A DNA stretch of 64,000 nt from Chenopodium formosanum (lineage: Eukaryota; Streptophyta; Magnoliopsida; Caryophyllales; Amaranthaceae). The DNA lies in the NCBI GenBank assembly GCA_024500155.1, contig CM044877.1, forward strand, positions 24,198,001-24,262,000, read 5' to 3'. Positions 24,195 through 36,732 of the stretch are shown one piece after another. The first letter of the stretch is position 1; the number at the start of each line of letters is the position of its first letter. The notes beneath the pieces were generated by a model. The model did not search any database. It had not been told where the DNA came from and saw nothing but the letters and a program-made list of their open reading frames with translations. Made by a program: the position numbers and the translations under genes.

Positions 24195-27104
24195 ATGGCA
24201 ACTCAAGAAGAAGTCAATGACCTTAAGAATCAACTGGCTACTATAACTGAGACACTGAAGCTTCTCGCACTTAAGATCGATAATCCCGTGAAACAACAAC
24301 AAATGGACCTCATGCAAGAGAGCCTAAGCAAGTTGTCCAGCGACTACAAGTTTCAAGAACTCACATCCCAAGAGGTCTCGGTGGATAAAGCTCTTCTTCC
24401 GCAGAAGTTCAGCGCCAACGACATCCCAAAATTTAGGGCAATTGACAACCCTTACTTCCATTTAAGAGCATTTGAAACAATAATGAGTATCAAGGGTATC
24501 GATAAGAAAGTCTTCCCTTCTCTGTTCTCACTATCTCTCGAGACCGTTTGCCAACAATGGTTCTTTTCTCTCGAAAAAGAAAAGACCTCTACCTGGGAAT
24601 CCATAGCAAACGCTTTCGTTGATAGGTACAAATGCAACATTCAAGTCGAAACTGACCATAGAGAACTTGAAATCCTCAAACAGAAAGAGAATGAAGGCTT
24701 CACTACTTTCTTTAACAAGTGGAGAGAAACCTCAGCTAAAATGATCGAGGTACCAAGTGAAAAAGAGTCCGTATGAATGTTCATTAAAAATCTCCAAGAA
24801 ACATATTCCAAACATCTTAAATATCAAAATAAACTTCATACTTTTAAGGCTGTTTATGATATTGGGATCAATATTGAAGATGACTTGGTTAAATCTAAAG
24901 CTTCCAACAATAATTCCAACAGTGGCTGGAAAGGAAAGAAGAACGACAATCCTTCTTCTTCCAAAACCGCCCACTCAAATAATGTTAGCACCTTTAATCT
25001 AGGAGAAGTCCTCACCATGAACAATCAAGGACAAAAGAAACCATTTAGGAGGAACTTCACTCCTATTGGCATGAGTTATGACACCGCATTTGATAGATTA
25101 AATGCAAAATGTCTTATAACTTTCATTGGACCATTCGGGGATCCGCCAGTTGAGAAGAGATCACATAACTGGAACCCCAATGCACATTGCAAACATCACC
25201 AAGGTAGGGGCCATTCTACTGAAAGCTGTTGGAAGCTCAAAGAAGCTATTCAAGACCTAATTGACAATAACAAGCTGCCGTTGCCCCCTGCTAGTAAGAA
25301 GCCAAGTATTGACAATGCACCTCTAGCTCATACTTTGGGTATCTCCGATGAAGAAAGCGAAGTTGACCCCTCAACTCACATTAAGCCTGTCAAAGCGACC
25401 AATGTCGAAGAAGGAAAAGAAGAGATCTTTTTCGATGTCGGAGATAACCTTCCAGAACCAGCAAACAAGGAAGACATACAATTGCTCACACTGTTTATGA
25501 GAGAGACATCATAACTATTGTGTGAAACTCTCAAAGTTGTAAATGAACTTCACAAGAAATACGATGAACTTCCATGTCCAAAGAAAGAACCTAAAAGAGA
25601 ATTCACACCAGCGAAAACGACTTATGAGGCAAAGTATTTTCCCTTACAAGTCACCGAAAAACCCAAGAAGAGCAATAGGGTTTACACTCCAATTGGGATC
25701 CCATATGCACAAATGTTCGAAATGCTCTCAGAGAGTGGCAAGGTCAAACCTCTCGAACCGAGACCATTTGAATCATTAAAAAGGACAGATAGATATTACT
25801 GTCAGTACCATCAGTCAGGGGGGCACACCATAGAAAACTACTTCAAATTCAAGGATTTGGTGCTGAAAATGATTGATGAAAAGGAGTTAATCCAAGTTCA
25901 ACAATAAGAGGACATAATTGTTAATGAAGTATAGGACAGTGATGAAGAAGATGTCTACCTAAAGGACATAGTGGGACCTTCACCTTCTGTATCATACACC
26001 ACAGACGACATTTGGGCTAAAGAAGACTCATCAATAGGCGTCCTCACAAGATCCGGGAGAATGCAACCTCCCGTTTCAACACAACCTATGCCTACTGTAC
26101 AACACGTTCCCATACCTATCATCGAAGACAACGACATCGTTAAACAGTTTAAGAAGACAAAGGTTGAGATGAATGTATGGAAGCTCCTGACAACATCTCG
26201 AGAACATAGGTTGGCTGTAATGAATGCCTTGGATAAAATCGGGATAGATTCTGACACCACTCCTGAGGGACTAGCTAACTTCCTCACAAGTGACCTCCCT
26301 AGTCCGATTAATCTAATCACCTTATCTGATAAAGATTTACCCCCAGAAGATGACAAACACTACAAGGCGTTAAACCTCACGGTAGTCTGCAAAAGGATGA
26401 ACGTTCCCATGACTCTTGTAGACAATGGATCAGCTATCAATGTATGTCCACTTAGGACTGCGTGGATGCTCGGCATAAGGGATGAGGATTTAACTCCGTC
26501 CACACAAGGAATAAGAGCTTACGATAATACTTGTCGTCAATCTCTTGACAAAATAACCCTAAATGTGACGGCAAGAGCAATAGAACATGCTACTACTTTT
26601 CAAGTGGTAGACATCAAGGCCTCATTCAATCTGTTGTTAGGATGCCCTTGGCTCCATGATCTAAAGGCCGTCCCTTCATCTCTCCACCAACAAGTGAAAG
26701 CCATAGTTGGAGGAATTCCAATCACTATTGACGCTTCGCCGATGAGAATCAAATCAATAGAAAATCCAATCATCAATGTGGAGCACGACGAAGATGACGA
26801 AGACCTATGGGGCTTTAACGAAGAAGTCTCCTTAATCCAAGAGGATGAAAGGACATCTCTTTGCCACGACCCCCATTCCAACATGATTATCAACACCATG
26901 CTGATGAAACAAGGACACTTCCCTGGGATGACCTTAGGAAAGAAGAAGGGGATAGCAAAATCGGTGGAGTCACCTGGCCTCCCTAAATTAGATACTTTCG
27001 GACTTGGTTTCGAACCGACTCGGAAAGATCTCAAGCGAGCCCAAGACAAGTTGAAAGCACCTAAGGACACTCGCATTCAAAAGAAGGCAATTCCGATGGA
27101 TTAG
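24195..27104 (+). pseudogene. T2 gag-protease, disrupted
   Basis: ATG 24195 starts MATQEEVNDL. The capsid-like region runs to about 24970. A PIG/zinc-knuckle module follows (CKHHQGRGHSTESC, about 25185-25230), then an acidic region and a second module (CQYHQSGGHTIENY, about 25800-25840) whose last Cys is Tyr. The aspartic protease follows (LVDNGSAINV, about 26416-26445; LLGCPWLHDLK, about 26632). In-frame stops at 24775, 25512, 25905 and 25932, and TAG at 27102. From 25971 to 27104 the frame is continuous (377 codons), covering the protease. Best preserved protease region in the window. Confidence 0.85.
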
Positions 27105-29760
27105 TACCCTCTTACGCTTAATGGTCAGTTTATAAAAGAAGGAGAGGACTATCCATGCTATGAATTTCCCGAACCATTTGTTGTAAATGGCGTACGACAA
27201 CCGGGATTCGAGATTTTCTTGGATTGCTACTTCACTGACGTCATGGGATTACTGTTTGGGCGAGAAAAGAATGAGCCAGCTTATGAGGAAGATAATTCCT
27301 CACTCATTCAAACGGTCCTACAAAGCGAAAACTTCGACCCCTCAAAGCTAATTACTCCAGCCGAAGGATCACTGCAAGGGTGGCGCAAGACTATCAAAGT
27401 GACTACTCCTAGTGGAAGGAAGATATCAATCACGACAGGGCAAGGGCCGATGTTCGAAGAGTCGTCGGAGTCAGAGTCCGAGTCAGAGTCTTTCCCTTTA
27501 GAATCTTCTAGGTCTGTAGTAATAATGCCTCCCCTTCCTATTTTTTCTCCTAGGATAGTTAGTGATCCAGTCCCTGAGGACATATCACTCTTTGATGTAA
27601 TGATCTCAGAGTATAATAATACTTCTCATTCTCCTTATTTCTCGTGTTCTTCCCTAACCCAAGATGACGAACATTGCTTAGCTAACGATGAAAAAGATAA
27701 AGAAATTATTACAACAATGGAAACACTTGAAAAGAAAACACCAGTAATTGAAGAGACTGAAACAGTTGACATCTCGAATGATTCAACTAATAAAAGAGAA
27801 GTTAAAATCGGACTAACGTTGAATAACCAAGAAAGAACCGATTTAATTAATTACTTAAAGAATTTATTGATGTATTTGCTTGGTCATATGAAGATGTGCA
27901 AGGCATTAACAGAGAAATAGCTCAACACACTATACCATTAATCCCAGGAATGAAACCTGTAAAATAAAAGTTGCGTCGAATGAAACCCGACGTAGCACTT
28001 AAAATAAAAGAAGAAATTCTAAAACAAATAACTGCAGGTTTCATTAAGGTATCTAAATACCCCGAATGGATCGCGAACGTCGTCCTAGTTCCAAAGAAAG
28101 ACGGATGGGTAAGGATGTGTGTCGACTATTGAGATCTATATAAGGCAAGTCCAAAGGACGACTTCCCTTTGCCACACATCGATATTCTGGTAGACAACAC
28201 GGCAAAACACGCGCTTCTCTCATTCATGGACGGATATGCAGGGTACAATCAGATTCTCATGGCAGAAGAAGACATGGAGAAAACGACCTTTATCACACCA
28301 TGGGGCACTTACTGTTACACGGTAATGCCATTTGGGTTGAAAAACGCAGGTGCTACCTACCAACGTGCAACAACTTCCTTACTCAATGACATGATGCACA
28401 AAGAAGTTGAAGTATATGTCGAGGACATGATTGTGAAATAAAAGGACCGTCCAGGCCATCAAGTAGCCTTAAGGAAATTTTTCAAAAGGCTAAGAAAATA
28501 TAATATGAGGTTGAATCCATCAAAATGTGCTTTCAGAGTCACCTCAGGGAAACTCTTGGGATATGTCATAAGCTCTAGAGGAATAGAGATAGATCAAACC
28601 AAGATTAAAGCAATCACGTCGATGCCACCGCCCAAGACCGAGAAACAGATTCGAGGATTTATTGGCCGGCTGCAATACATTAGTAGGTTCATATCAAAAC
28701 TGACGACGATATGTGAACCAATCTTCAAAAAGCTCAAAAAGAATGTACCAGTAATATGAGATGATGAGTGTCAAAAAGCCTTTGAGAAGATCAAAGCCTA
28801 CCTCACAAACCCTTCCGTATTAGCGCCAGCACTTCCCGGAATACCTCTTAGGTTATACTTGACGGTTACCAAAGAGACAATGGGAGCCATGATAGCACAA
28901 GAAGTAGAAAACAAAGAGAATGCAATCTATTACCTAAGTAAGAAGATGCTCGAATACGAAACACGCTATACACCACTCGAAAAATATTGCCTCGCTTTGG
29001 TGTGGGCCACAAGGAAGTTGAGACATTACATGTTGGTACATACCGTTTTCGTAGTATCCCGATTGGATCCACTCAAATATTTGTTCGAGAAATCAACACT
29101 CAATGGAAGTATTTCAAGATGGATAGTCAACTTAGCCCATTTTGATGTGCTGTTTATGCCACAAAAAGCTATTAAAGGATCTGTGGTGTCAGACTTTCTG
29201 GCAGACTTTCCAATAGAAGACTCGACACCAATATAAGACAATGAATTTCCAGATGAAGATTTGATGGTCACCAAAGATGATACTTGGACCTTGTATTTCG
29301 ACGGAGCCTCGAACCAAAAGGGATGTGGCATCGAAGTGCTACTAGAATCACCTAAAGAAGAACACGTCCCAATCTCAATAAAGCTTGATTTCGACGTTAC
29401 CAACAACGCTGCTGAATATGAAGCATGCGTGGTAGGCCTTTAAATAGCCCTAACATTGGGAGTAAAGAAATTAAGGATATTCGGAGATTCTTTTTTTATT
29501 ATCAATCAAATATCTAAAAGGTGGAAAGTAAGGAGCGAAAGCCTAGATCCTTACAAAACTTATCTGGAAACTCTTACCGATAAGTTAGAGAAGGTAGAAT
29601 ACACATATCTACCTAGAGAAGAAAACCAATTTGCTGATGCCTTGGCAAGATTAGCCTCAATGGTTAGGATTCCAACGGAAATCGAGCAAATGCCTCTAGC
29701 TATCGAAACAAGGCATAAACCAGCATATATACAGGCTATAGAAGATGACAACCCATCCCA
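27105..29760 (+). pseudogene. T2 reverse transcriptase and RNase H, disrupted
   Basis: Conserved linker (27119-27920) followed by RT from about 27950 to 28760. MCVDY then a stop replaces MCVDFRD at 28131. PWGTY and MPFGLKNAGATYQR are intact. The catalytic box reads YVED instead of YVDD (about 28415), followed by a stop at 28439. RNase H domains follow; DGASN (about 29303) and NNAAEYEA (about 29402) mark the second. Further stops are at about 27966, 28757, 29236 and 29441. The catalytic Asp to Glu change alone would be expected to inactivate RT. Confidence 0.85.
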
Positions 29761-31036
29761 AGGCGAAGAAGAAGAACAAGAAGAAGAACCATGGTACACA
29801 GACATACTCAACTATGTCACCAATGGAGAATACCCTCCTCATGCTGACAAAAGAGCAAAACGAGAATTGAGACTTTTGGCTTCTCAATATGTACTCATAG
29901 ACAACGAGCTACATAAGAGGGTACCTAAAGGTCGAGCTCTCCTATGCGTAGGAAAGGTGGATGCACAAAGAATAATGAGAATAGTTCACAAAGGAATCTG
30001 TGGAACTCATGTAAATGGAAAAATGTTAGTCCAGAAAATAAAGCGAGAAGGGTATTATTGGACTATCATGAATAGGGACTGCCATCAATATGTGAAAAAA
30101 TGCCCTAAGTGTCAAATTTATGCCAATTTACAACATGTCCCTCCATCTTTGCTCTACACCTACACATCCCCATGGCCATTCTCTACATGAGGAATTGACA
30201 TAATTGGCAAAATCACTCCCCCAGGGTCAGGAGGCCACGAATTTATTCTAGTAACAATTGATTACTTTACAAAGTGGGTCGAAGCACAATCATACGCTAG
30301 ACTCACTGCAAAACATGTAGCACTCTTTATTGAGAGAAATATCATTTGTCGATATGGAGTCCCACATGAAATGATAAGTGACAATGGAACTCACTTTCAA
30401 GCCGAATATGAAGAATTGCTACACAAATATGGTATCCAACATCATCATTCGTCCCCTTATAGACCTCAAGCAAACGGAGCAGTTGAGGCAGCTAATAAGA
30501 ATCTAAAGACTATCATCGAGAAAATGACAGAAAATTATAAGGATTAGCCTGACAAGCTCCACTTTGCACTGTGGGGTTATCGCACGTCAATCCGTACGTC
30601 AACAGGAAATACACCATTTTCTTTGGTATATGGAATGGATGCCGTACAACCTGTCGAACTAGAAATACCATCTCTACGCATTGCGCTAGAGAGTAAACTT
30701 GATGAAGTTTAATGGACTAGGGCACGATATGAAGAATTGATCCTACTCGACGAAAAACGATTAGAAGCTCTACATCACACTCAGTGCTATCAAACTCGTA
30801 TGGCTAGACATTTTAATAAGAAGGTCAAGACAAGAAATATCAAAGTAGAAGATTTGGTATTAAAAGCACTAAGGAAAAATGTTTTAGATCCAAGGGGAAA
30901 GTTTAGACCTAATTGGTCCGGCCCCTACGTTGTCAAAACAATCCTGTCAGGTGGTGCGGCAAAATTAACTTATATGGATGGCAATGAATTCTCAAACATG
31001 ACCAATCTTGACCAACTTAAAAAATACTACCCATAA
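29761..31036 (+). pseudogene. T2 integrase, disrupted
   Basis: Zinc-binding region (GTHVNGK…CHQYVKKCPKCQ, about 30005-30115), then the DDE core. WGIDIIG reads with a TGA in place of Trp (30187-30189). ISDNGTHF (about 30378) and GAVEAANKNLK (about 30480) complete it. Further stops at about 30546 and 30711. The C-terminal 99 codons are open to 31036. The three catalytic residues are recognisable. Confidence 0.85.
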
Positions 31037-31555
31037 TTACTTGAGTAGGACACTCAAGAGAACTACGTTTGGCCTGATTCCTTAGGATAGGATACGTAGG
31101 CAACCCTTTACGGGTGCGGCCACTTTATTATTCGACATCTCCGCGTTCCAGAATCAACTAAAAGTCAACAAAAAGTCAGCAAATTATTGGCGTCGTAGAA
31201 CAGAGTCTGGCGCCGGCCATAAGTTGTTAGCGCCAACCGATGGTATTGGCGCCTGGCGCCAGACCTCAATAGCTGGCGCCAAACTGCAATTACTGGCGCC
31301 AATTCAGCAATAAAATCTGGGCGAATTTTGGTGTTTTTCGGAAAATTTTCGACTTTCGTACTCGAAGAATTTCTGGAAAATTAATTCTTTTTTCGATTTT
31401 CATTGCTTTAATAAAATAAATATAAAGTAACAATTTAATTGAAAGCTGAAGTTTCATTAATAAAATTACATTGTTAATGGAATTTAAATAAGGCTGAAAT
31501 AAATTAACTTTAAATAAAAATTAACAATCTAATAAATTTAATGTTAAGCAATGTT
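31037..31555. other. T2 convergent spacer with GC-motif cluster
   Basis: Equivalent of T1 9694-10258. It starts with the conserved TACGTAGGCAACCC…GCGGCC block and carries GGCGCC-type units at about 31190-31305. No gene. Confidence 0.6.
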
Positions 31556-33063
31556 TTAATCTTTCTTCTCCTTTTTAGCTCTTTTCCAATTCTTTTCTGT
31601 TTCCTCCTCTTCATCCATTACTTTAGCTAGTAAGCATCCTTTAGAGGACCTACATTCAATTTTGGAATAGATTGTTTCCCCTTCAGCTAGCACCCCATGC
31701 TTCTTTTCCACCCAAGCCTTTTTGTCCGTGGTGATAACTTTCCTTTTCCCTTTGTCTTTAGTAGTATTCTTCTTCCTAGGCATTGTAGGTGTTTTGAATT
31801 CAATTCTTGCACCTAAGCGTTCTTTAGCCGGTGTCACCCTGTCACCTAGACGATTCTTCACATCGATTCTACCCTGATCAATTGAAGACTTCTTCAGCAA
31901 CCACTTCTTTACATCATTAGGTAAAGAAGGAGGAACCTTTTGGGTAATCACTTCCCATAAAGGTCTAGCGCTCCAGTAAGTGTCAAATCTATCTACTTCC
32001 TGAGACTAGGGATACTCATAGGGAGGACGAAGGTCCCCGGAAGGAATATTTTGAAGCAAGCCGTATTGTCTTTTTACCCTACAGGGATAATAATATGTCG
32101 CACGAGACAAGCTTTGGAGATGGCAGAAAGGTTGCTTGTTAACACCAACCATCCTTTCTATTTTCCACCATGGGATGACCCACTTGATAGCAAAATCACG
32201 TGACTCAAAGACTTTTCTCCACCCATGGCGCCCAATTTTAGGGATGCGCTTCTTCCTTCTCACGAAGCAAGTGGGAGTATATTTTTCAATGTCGTCCGGA
32301 GGGCTAATTAGTCCTAGCCTCTCCATTAGCCACATCTGTAAAAAAATTGCAATGCAAATAAATTATTATTACAATATAAAAATATATTTTTTGATTTCTG
32401 TAATTAAAAATATTATTTTTCTACCTGTAATAAAATTGGAGAGCCGCGAAGAGGCACTTTTGGGTCCCTTTTCAATTCATCTAGACTAATCATAGTCTCT
32501 CCAACTATCAATGGCATTGGATTTCTTCCTAATTCAATTTGTTCTAGTACAGTGGTTATAATTGATTGACCCTCATTATTTCTACCACTACTAAGACAAT
32601 ATTGATTGAGCATGCAAAATAAGAACGCCCTTCTTCTATATATGTGAAAAGATTCAGAAAGAGGTTTATCAAAATAAAAGCGCGCGAATTCTTTCAAGTT
32701 AACTACATTGCCATCTACTATTTTTGATAAATCTCTATCCTTTAAATTAAAGAAGCGCTCAAAATCCTTATAGTAATATGGATCTACTCTAGGGACTACT
32801 ACCAGGTCTATTGCAGGGAAGCCTAAGATAGCACCAAATTCTTCTGGCAAAGGGCTAATTTCATCATACCCTATTCTAAAACAATGTGTATCAATATTCC
32901 AAAATTCTAAAGCGGTATGTATGAAGTCTATGTCTAAATCTACCCCTTTGATGCCATAAATTCCCCCCAAGTGAAATAAATCTAATTCTTTTCTTTCTCT
33001 AGCATTAAGAGATCGACACCATTCATGAATGTATTGGGTGAAGGTTTTAATGGCTAAAGACAT
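31556..33063 (-). pseudogene. T2 antisense gene A (DUF7745-like), two exons, one in-frame stop
   Basis: Minus strand. Exon 1 is 33063-32425, ending CAG|GTAGAA. Exon 2 is 32335-31556, preceded by TTTTTTTACAG. Both borders are phase 0; the joined frame is 473 codons including the stop. Residues about 35-110 (IDFIHTALEFWN…PLPEEFGAILGFPAID) and about 160-200 (EQIELGRNPMPLIVGETMISLDEL) match the layout of plant DUF7745 proteins. The C-terminus is lysine/arginine-rich. The only lesion seen is a TAG at about 32008-32006, where T1 has a sense codon. Function unknown; basic tail and family suggest nucleic-acid or chromatin association, which is inference. Confidence 0.75.
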
Positions 33064-33141
33064 GATTATTATTATTTTCTTTTATAATGAAGTGAATAAT
33101 TTTTTCACTGGAATTATGAGACGAATCGGCAGAGCAGGGGG

Positions 33142-33310
33142 CTATTTATGTACAAATTGCGAGGAATTTTAATCAGCATGAAATACGGAGTCAGCGTCAA
33201 TTGGCGTCAAATTCCCGACATTGGCGCCACCATCTAGTACCTGGCGCTACACGCTAAGTGTAGCGCCTGGCGTCACGCGCCACATTCTGGCGCCAGCTGG
33301 CGCCAAGTCA
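33142..33310 (-). promoter_or_regulatory. Promoter of T2 antisense gene A: GC-motif cluster and TATA
   Basis: Minus strand: GGCGCC/GGCGCTA units at 33310-33189, then CATAAATAGCCCCC (about 33150-33137), about 75 bp before ATG 33063. Matches the T1 equivalent almost base for base around the TATA. Confidence 0.6.
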
Positions 33311-33755
33311 GCAGAGAAGCCACGCGTGCTCAGTTTGCGTTTTGATATTAAACTTGAGTCGGTTAATGACTTTATGGCCCCGTTTAATTTTTTCTAAATA
33401 TCTTTTCTATCTTTTCTTAATTAATTAAATATAGCAATTATTTTTAATTAATTTTATTTATTTTTTTGGATTTTATATTAATTTTCAAAAAACCAGCATT
33501 TTTCCGTTTTCTTTTCCTTTTATATTTTTTCTTTTTAGGGGAGAGAGTCAGATAATATCCTCCATCAATAATAAAAATGACCGAATTTTTGCGCAAGATT
33601 GTTATCACACTTCCCTTGCACACACTAACATGCACTAACATAATAATAAACAATCAAATAAATTTACAAAGATAAATACAAAGTGTCTAAATAATGAGTC
33701 AAAGGCAAAAGTTCTATTAAAAAAAGTCAAAATAAGATACATATACAGAAAAAAA
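33311..33755. other. Spacer between T2 antisense genes
   Basis: AT-rich. It contains the GGGGAGAGAGTCAGATA…CTCCATCAATAATAA block (33538-33578) shared with T1 and T3. No gene. Confidence 0.5.
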
Positions 33756-36106
33756 CTACGACGCCGGAGGACGTAGGCCCATCATGCCATAAAACAACGT
33801 CGTACGAGGAGTCACCTCTCCACCAGCTCTAGCCTCTACACCAGCTCCAGTCTCCGTAGGAGGAGGAAAACTCAAGACAGGACTGCTCCAGCCAAGATCA
33901 ACCTGAGGCTGAGACCGCGGAGGCTGCTGCGATGACAAGCCAACCTCGTACATCCCACCACCTCTGAAAGCTGAGGTAGCCTCTCCTACCGGTGCAGCAG
34001 GAGCACCCTCAGAAGAAGATCCTGAGCCCTCAGCAACGTCGGCCCGAGCAGCCTCGGAACGACCACCTCTACCTCCTGACGAAGTACGACGACATCTCGA
34101 GCTAGACCTCGCCGGATCTCTCCGCCCCTCAGGCCTCGTACGGGTGTGAGAAGCGATAGGCTGACCCTGCAAAAAGGAATTACATAAAAAACAAGGTAAA
34201 ACTGAAGCCATAATGCAGAAGTAATAAATGACGAAAGGTTATCTCTCGGACAATGTCGTCCCGACGACAGGTAGCCGCGTTCCTCATCCGGACGAGCTGG
34301 CTCCGGAAGGCATCTATGCATCGTGCCATAGCCGAAACCACCTCGCGTGAGAACTGTTAGCAAAATAAGTCAGTGAAAATATATGATAACTGAATACAAA
34401 ATTCTTAATTAAAACTAGGCCTACCCTGGTCTGGTGGCGAGGAATCGACCGCTCCACGAAGCGGTCGCCCTCGGCAGCCGGAGAAATCATCTCCTCGATT
34501 GGCCCGTATACCCTCTGGTAGTGAATGGACATACGGGGCGGCACAAACTCAGTAGGACCATCGTGATAAAATAGAAAGAAATCAGTAAGGTATTACTTGG
34601 GGGCTACTTAGCGAAAAATAAAAAGCTAAGAATCTTACCCTTACATCCTCAGCCGGTACAGGGGCTGGAGGTAATAAAGGTGGTAGCTCCTCAGCGTAAC
34701 ACCGCCCAAGGATCACATGGGACCGCCAGAGGGAACCAGATCCCTCGGCCATGCTCGACAACTATCTCTCGTCGAACATATGACGTGGCGGAGGAGCAGG
34801 AACGACGAAAACATCAGAAGAGTGCTGTCTAGCAACTCTCCCTCCTAAATACACAACCGCTCCGTAGGTCCCCAGAAAATAGCGACGCTCAGCAGAGTAC
34901 TTTGCGGCTAATCTAGGGACTGTCCAACCGCCCCACGGTCGGTATACTACCTCAGGTCCCTATAAAAGCACCAATCAGGCAAGAATATGTCTAAAACACC
35001 AACAGAAGAGCAAGATAAACACTAAAAGTCGTACCGAGATGATCCAGCTCCGGACACGTGCAGTAAACATGTCAACATGGAGACCGCCCCAAGAGGCGCT
35101 CACCGGATACCCCCTCGGCGATGGTCTCGCCGGCGCAACGGAAGGAAAGTACTCGTAGAACCAGATCTACAAAAAGTTAAAAGTGTGAGTAAATGCTAAC
35201 TAACATGTAGGGCTAAACTTTATAGGGAATAATGTTTACCTCTACAACCTTCCAGAAAGTAGACAAAGCAACATTCTTCCTAAAGGACCGGTGACGACAC
35301 GAGTCCCTCAGCGCACGAACGAAATCAGCATAGGCCAAGCTGGCCCAGTCATAAGTCCCGATTCGCTGGAGATCACGGACAGCAGGGAGGTAGTAAAGCA
35401 ATGCCCATTTACCCCTGTCAGGAGAGAATGTCCCTGACAATAACATCAGCACGAAGATGCGCACTCGCTGCTCTCGGGTGGTCGCATCATCATCAAGAGC
35501 CGCTGCCAGCGTCGAGCGGCGAATCCTTCTAGCACTTAACTGAGTCTTTTCGACTTCAGCTCGGGCCCAAATAGCAATCGGCCCCAACAACTCCTCGACC
35601 TCTGAAGAAAAGACGTTAATCCCGCCGTCGAACGGCAGCGGCACAGGAGTAAACTCCAGTCCTGTGATGAGACTGAAGTCTGTAGGGGTGACCATCATCT
35701 CACCCCAGGGAAAATGAAAGGTGTTGGTGGTGTCCCAAAAGAACTCCACCAAAGCGCGCACTACGTGGTGACCCCCGCTGGAGGCGACCATAGCTTCGGA
35801 GGTCTCGAACAGAGTAATTAGCCCGCAGGACTCCCATAGAAGTTTCGTCTTACGATCTCTGGTGATGTGCATCCTATACAAATCGCCTAGACCATCGCAG
35901 CCAGAGCCGTGATGCCGTGTCCTCCCAGGCTCGGTTCCTCGTCTCACCCTCTCAGAAATGTGGTGGACAGGGGCAAAGAACAAAGTCTGCTCGTCCCACT
36001 CCGGAAGCCGACCAAGCGAAGTGGACGGTGTGGCGTCGTCCTCCACGGGCTCATGCTCCCGTCTAGTGTTTCGGGACCGTGAATCTGAGCCTCGTTGTCT
36101 AGCCAT
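33756..36106 (-). pseudogene. T2 antisense gene B: plant mobile domain (PMD) protein, six exons
   Basis: Minus-strand exons: 36106-35240, 35166-35035, 34959-34639, 34562-34425, 34353-34243, 34166-33756. Every exon is a multiple of three and every intron is phase 0; total 660 codons including the stop. Exon 1 is fully open (289 codons). It holds the PMD signature (FHFPWGEMMVTPTDFSLITGLEF, residues about 127-149) and the downstream YDWASLAYADFV segment. Exon 2 starts with IWFYEYFP, also typical. The last exon is a Ser/Gly/Arg/Pro-rich tail. Lesions are one TAG in exon 3 (about 34753), the acceptor before exon 4 (AG to AC) and the donor after exon 5 (GT to AT). T1 keeps both splice signals. PMD proteins include MAIN/MAIL1 in Arabidopsis; the role in the element is unknown. 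Confidence 0.85.
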
Positions 36107-36732
36107 GCTACATTGTGCAGAATCATCATAAATTAAGGTTCTATAGTATCTAAGGTTCGCCTAGCCGCATGATACTATGTTCGCAAAAAACAGAGTACGT
36201 AGTACTAAAATAGAGCACAAAATCAAATTGAGCATGACAGTATTTTTTCAAGCAATCAAACAATTTCTTGCAACCCTATAGTGATTATTGTGACAAATTG
36301 AACAAGAATTGCTAGAAAAAATGTCAAGAACAAACCACATTGTTCTTCACAACCTTGAGAGGTCCAACAATGGCAGATTGCTCATTTCTTCACCAAATTG
36401 AGTCAAACAAGTCTCAAATTACTCCCAAGGCAATATATAAGCATAAGCATAAACAAACAATTTCATGGCATAAAACTTTATAAACAAAGCAAATTGAGCA
36501 TCATAGAATTCGAATTTTCATGAAATTCGTGAATAAACATGCCAAGAATTCATAAAAACCGGTGTGGGTTTGAGGAAAATTTACATAGATCGGGAATATA
36601 GATGAAAAGAGCTTTGATTTGCAACAAATTTGAGCGAATTCGGTTGAGAAACGAGTGAGCAATGATCAATTGAAGCTTTCGGTTTCTTCGAGCAGCGTTC
36701 GCGACGAACCAGAGCAAAAATGAACCGAAAAC

